Shown here: one piece after another, positions 6,831 to 7,459 of the stretch
Position numbering within the stretch: the stretch's first letter is position 1
Layout of the letters: every line of letters begins with the position of its first letter
Assembly: GCA_021848165.1 (NCBI GenBank)
Contig: JAJZMW010000166.1
Coordinates: 1-7,459 of the forward strand
Direction: 5' to 3'
DNA length: 7,459 nt
From: Thermoplasmata archaeon
GTDB taxonomy: Archaea; Thermoplasmatota; Thermoplasmata; Lutacidiplasmatales; UBA184
Position numbers and translations under genes: made by a program
Notes under the pieces: model-generated
What the model saw: only the letters and a program-made list of their open reading frames with translations
Database searches by the model: none
Told to the model about the DNA's origin: nothing

Positions 6831-6854
6831 CGACGCCACGAGGCGCCGGGGCGG

Positions 6855-6860
6855 TTTTAG
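6855..6860 (-). promoter_or_regulatory. Possible TATA-like box before the CBS-HPF gene
   Basis: On the minus strand CTAAAA is the only AT-rich run in the 46-55 bases between the acetyltransferase stop and the CBS-HPF start. Its centre is about 27 bases before the ATG at 6830, the spacing expected for a leaderless archaeal transcript. The match to a TATA consensus is weak, so read-through from the upstream gene remains possible. Confidence 0.35.
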
Positions 6861-6885
6861 CGCTGGCGCTCCGCGCGGCGGGCGC

Positions 6886-7374
6886 TCAGTTGAGGTCCCG
6901 GGCCATCTGGTAGCCGTTCTCCCCGTCGGAGTAGTAGCCCCGCAGGAGGTCGACGACCGAGAAGCGGAAGCGGGCGTAGAGGCGCAGCGCCGCGGCGTTC
7001 CCGACCCGCACCTCGAGGGTCGCCCGACGCAGGCCCCGCGCCCGGCACCGGTCGAGGAACGTCCGCATCAGCTCGGTCCCGACCCCCTCCCGACGCGCGC
7101 GACGATCGACGGCGAACATCAGGACCCGGCCCTCCCCCGCCACCTGGTGGACCCCCAGGAGGAATCCGATCGGGCGGTCGGCGTCGTCGACCGCGACCAG
7201 GAACCCGTCGGGCCAGTCGGCGCTCAGGGTCGCGTAGAGTCCCGGCTCGTACCGTTCGCGGAGCGCCTCGGCGACGATCTCCATAATCGTCTCGAGGTCC
7301 CCCGGGCGGAACCCCCGCAACGTCGTCCGGGGGCCGACCGGCACGCCGACGTCGTGAGGACCCGCGGTCGACAT
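6886..7374 (-). CDS. GNAT N-acetyltransferase, RimI-like (protein N-terminal acetylation)
   Basis: This 162-residue GNAT protein resembles RimI / archaeal N-terminal acetyltransferases, which move acetyl from acetyl-CoA to the alpha-amino group of proteins. Motifs are LRGFRPGDLETIMEI (19-33) at the start of the fold, beta4 LMFAVDRRAR (85-94), the acetyl-CoA pyrophosphate loop RREGVG (94-99), LEVRVGNAAALRLYARFRF (120-138) and the RimI-like end RGYYSDGENGYQMARDL (145-161). LEVR-x-x-N followed by YY-x-DGE-x-x-Y-x-M is characteristic of the RimI branch. The ATG at 7374 leaves four bases after the upstream stop. A GTG at 7395 would add seven unconserved residues and overlap the neighbour. The exact substrate is unknown; archaeal homologues are often broad N-terminal acetyltransferases rather than S18-specific, so no symbol is given. 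Confidence 0.88.
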   Translation of the reverse strand: MSTAGPHDVGVPVGPRTTLRGFRPGDLETIMEIVAEALRERYEPGLYATLSADWPDGFLVAVDDADRPIGFLLGVHQVAGEGRVLMFAVDRRARREGVGTELMRTFLDRCRARGLRRATLEVRVGNAAALRLYARFRFSVVDLLRGYYSDGENGYQMARDLN

Positions 7375-7378
7375 CGGC

Positions 7379-7459
7379 TCAGCGATACATCTCACCCGCC
7401 CCGTCCGTGACGTTCGGACGCATCTGCGAGATCGACCGCTGCTGCGAGGTCAGTCTCTG
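7379..7459 (-). CDS. C-terminal 26 codons of an unidentified gene (cut by window edge)
   Basis: An open minus-strand frame enters from the right edge and ends at TGA (7381-7379), four bases before the acetyltransferase ATG. The visible tail includes QRSISQMRPNVTDGAGEMYR. The close spacing suggests that it is the upstream gene of the same transcript. I do not recognise the family from so short a piece, and a chance open frame is possible in DNA this GC-rich. Confidence 0.45.
   Translation of the reverse strand, partial: QRLTSQQRSISQMRPNVTDGAGEMYR

Noticed and set aside
5418..6860. A 480-codon open frame on the plus strand opposite the CBS-HPF gene
   Set aside because: The composition is a mirror of the real gene; the minus-strand frame has four recognisable CBS domains.
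7375..7395. Upstream GTG start for the acetyltransferase at 7395
   Set aside because: It would overlap the preceding frame by 17 bases and add only seven unconserved residues; ATG 7374 fits the family N-terminus.

Overview
The window reads as archaeal chromosome with very high GC. The archaeal evidence is a NAC protein with a C-terminal UBA domain, a Dph2-type diphthamide enzyme, TATA-box promoters placed for leaderless transcripts, a class II HMG-CoA reductase and a glutaminase-type PLP synthase subunit. A bacterial-type gyrase B and a GrpE are also present, which is common in Thermoplasmatota and other euryarchaea. A high-GC Thermoplasmatota-like lineage is my best guess from this gene set, but no rRNA or marker comparison is possible here. 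There are no mobile elements, tRNAs, rRNAs or CRISPR arrays.

Layout. Positions 978 to 1 (minus strand) hold the first 326 codons of gyrB, cut by the window edge. A divergent intergenic region (979-1240) carries two TATA boxes and three copies of a GAGAAAYGG element, two of them forming a hairpin-like inverted repeat. From 1241 a tightly packed plus-strand unit runs grpE - class II HMG-CoA reductase - pdxT: the first junction is an ATGA overlap and the second has no gap. This unit ends tail to tail, with overlapping stop codons at 3702-3705, against a minus-strand unit that fills the rest of the window.

In its transcription order (right to left) the minus-strand unit is: the tail of an unidentified gene (7459-7379); a RimI-like N-acetyltransferase; then, behind a possible promoter, a protein with four CBS domains and a C-terminal HPF/RaiA-like ribosome-binding domain; NAC; and a single reading frame joining a Nudix hydrolase to a Dph2 diphthamide enzyme. 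NAC and Nudix-Dph2 overlap by GTGA.

The most interesting part is this minus-strand cluster. Its recognisable products all touch the ribosome or its factors: protein N-terminal acetylation, likely ribosome hibernation under nucleotide control, nascent-chain binding at the exit tunnel, and EF-2 histidine modification. Two of the genes are multidomain fusions that link translation to nucleotide sensing or hydrolysis. I suggest that the cluster is an energy-responsive translation-control operon; this is inference from domain content and spacing.
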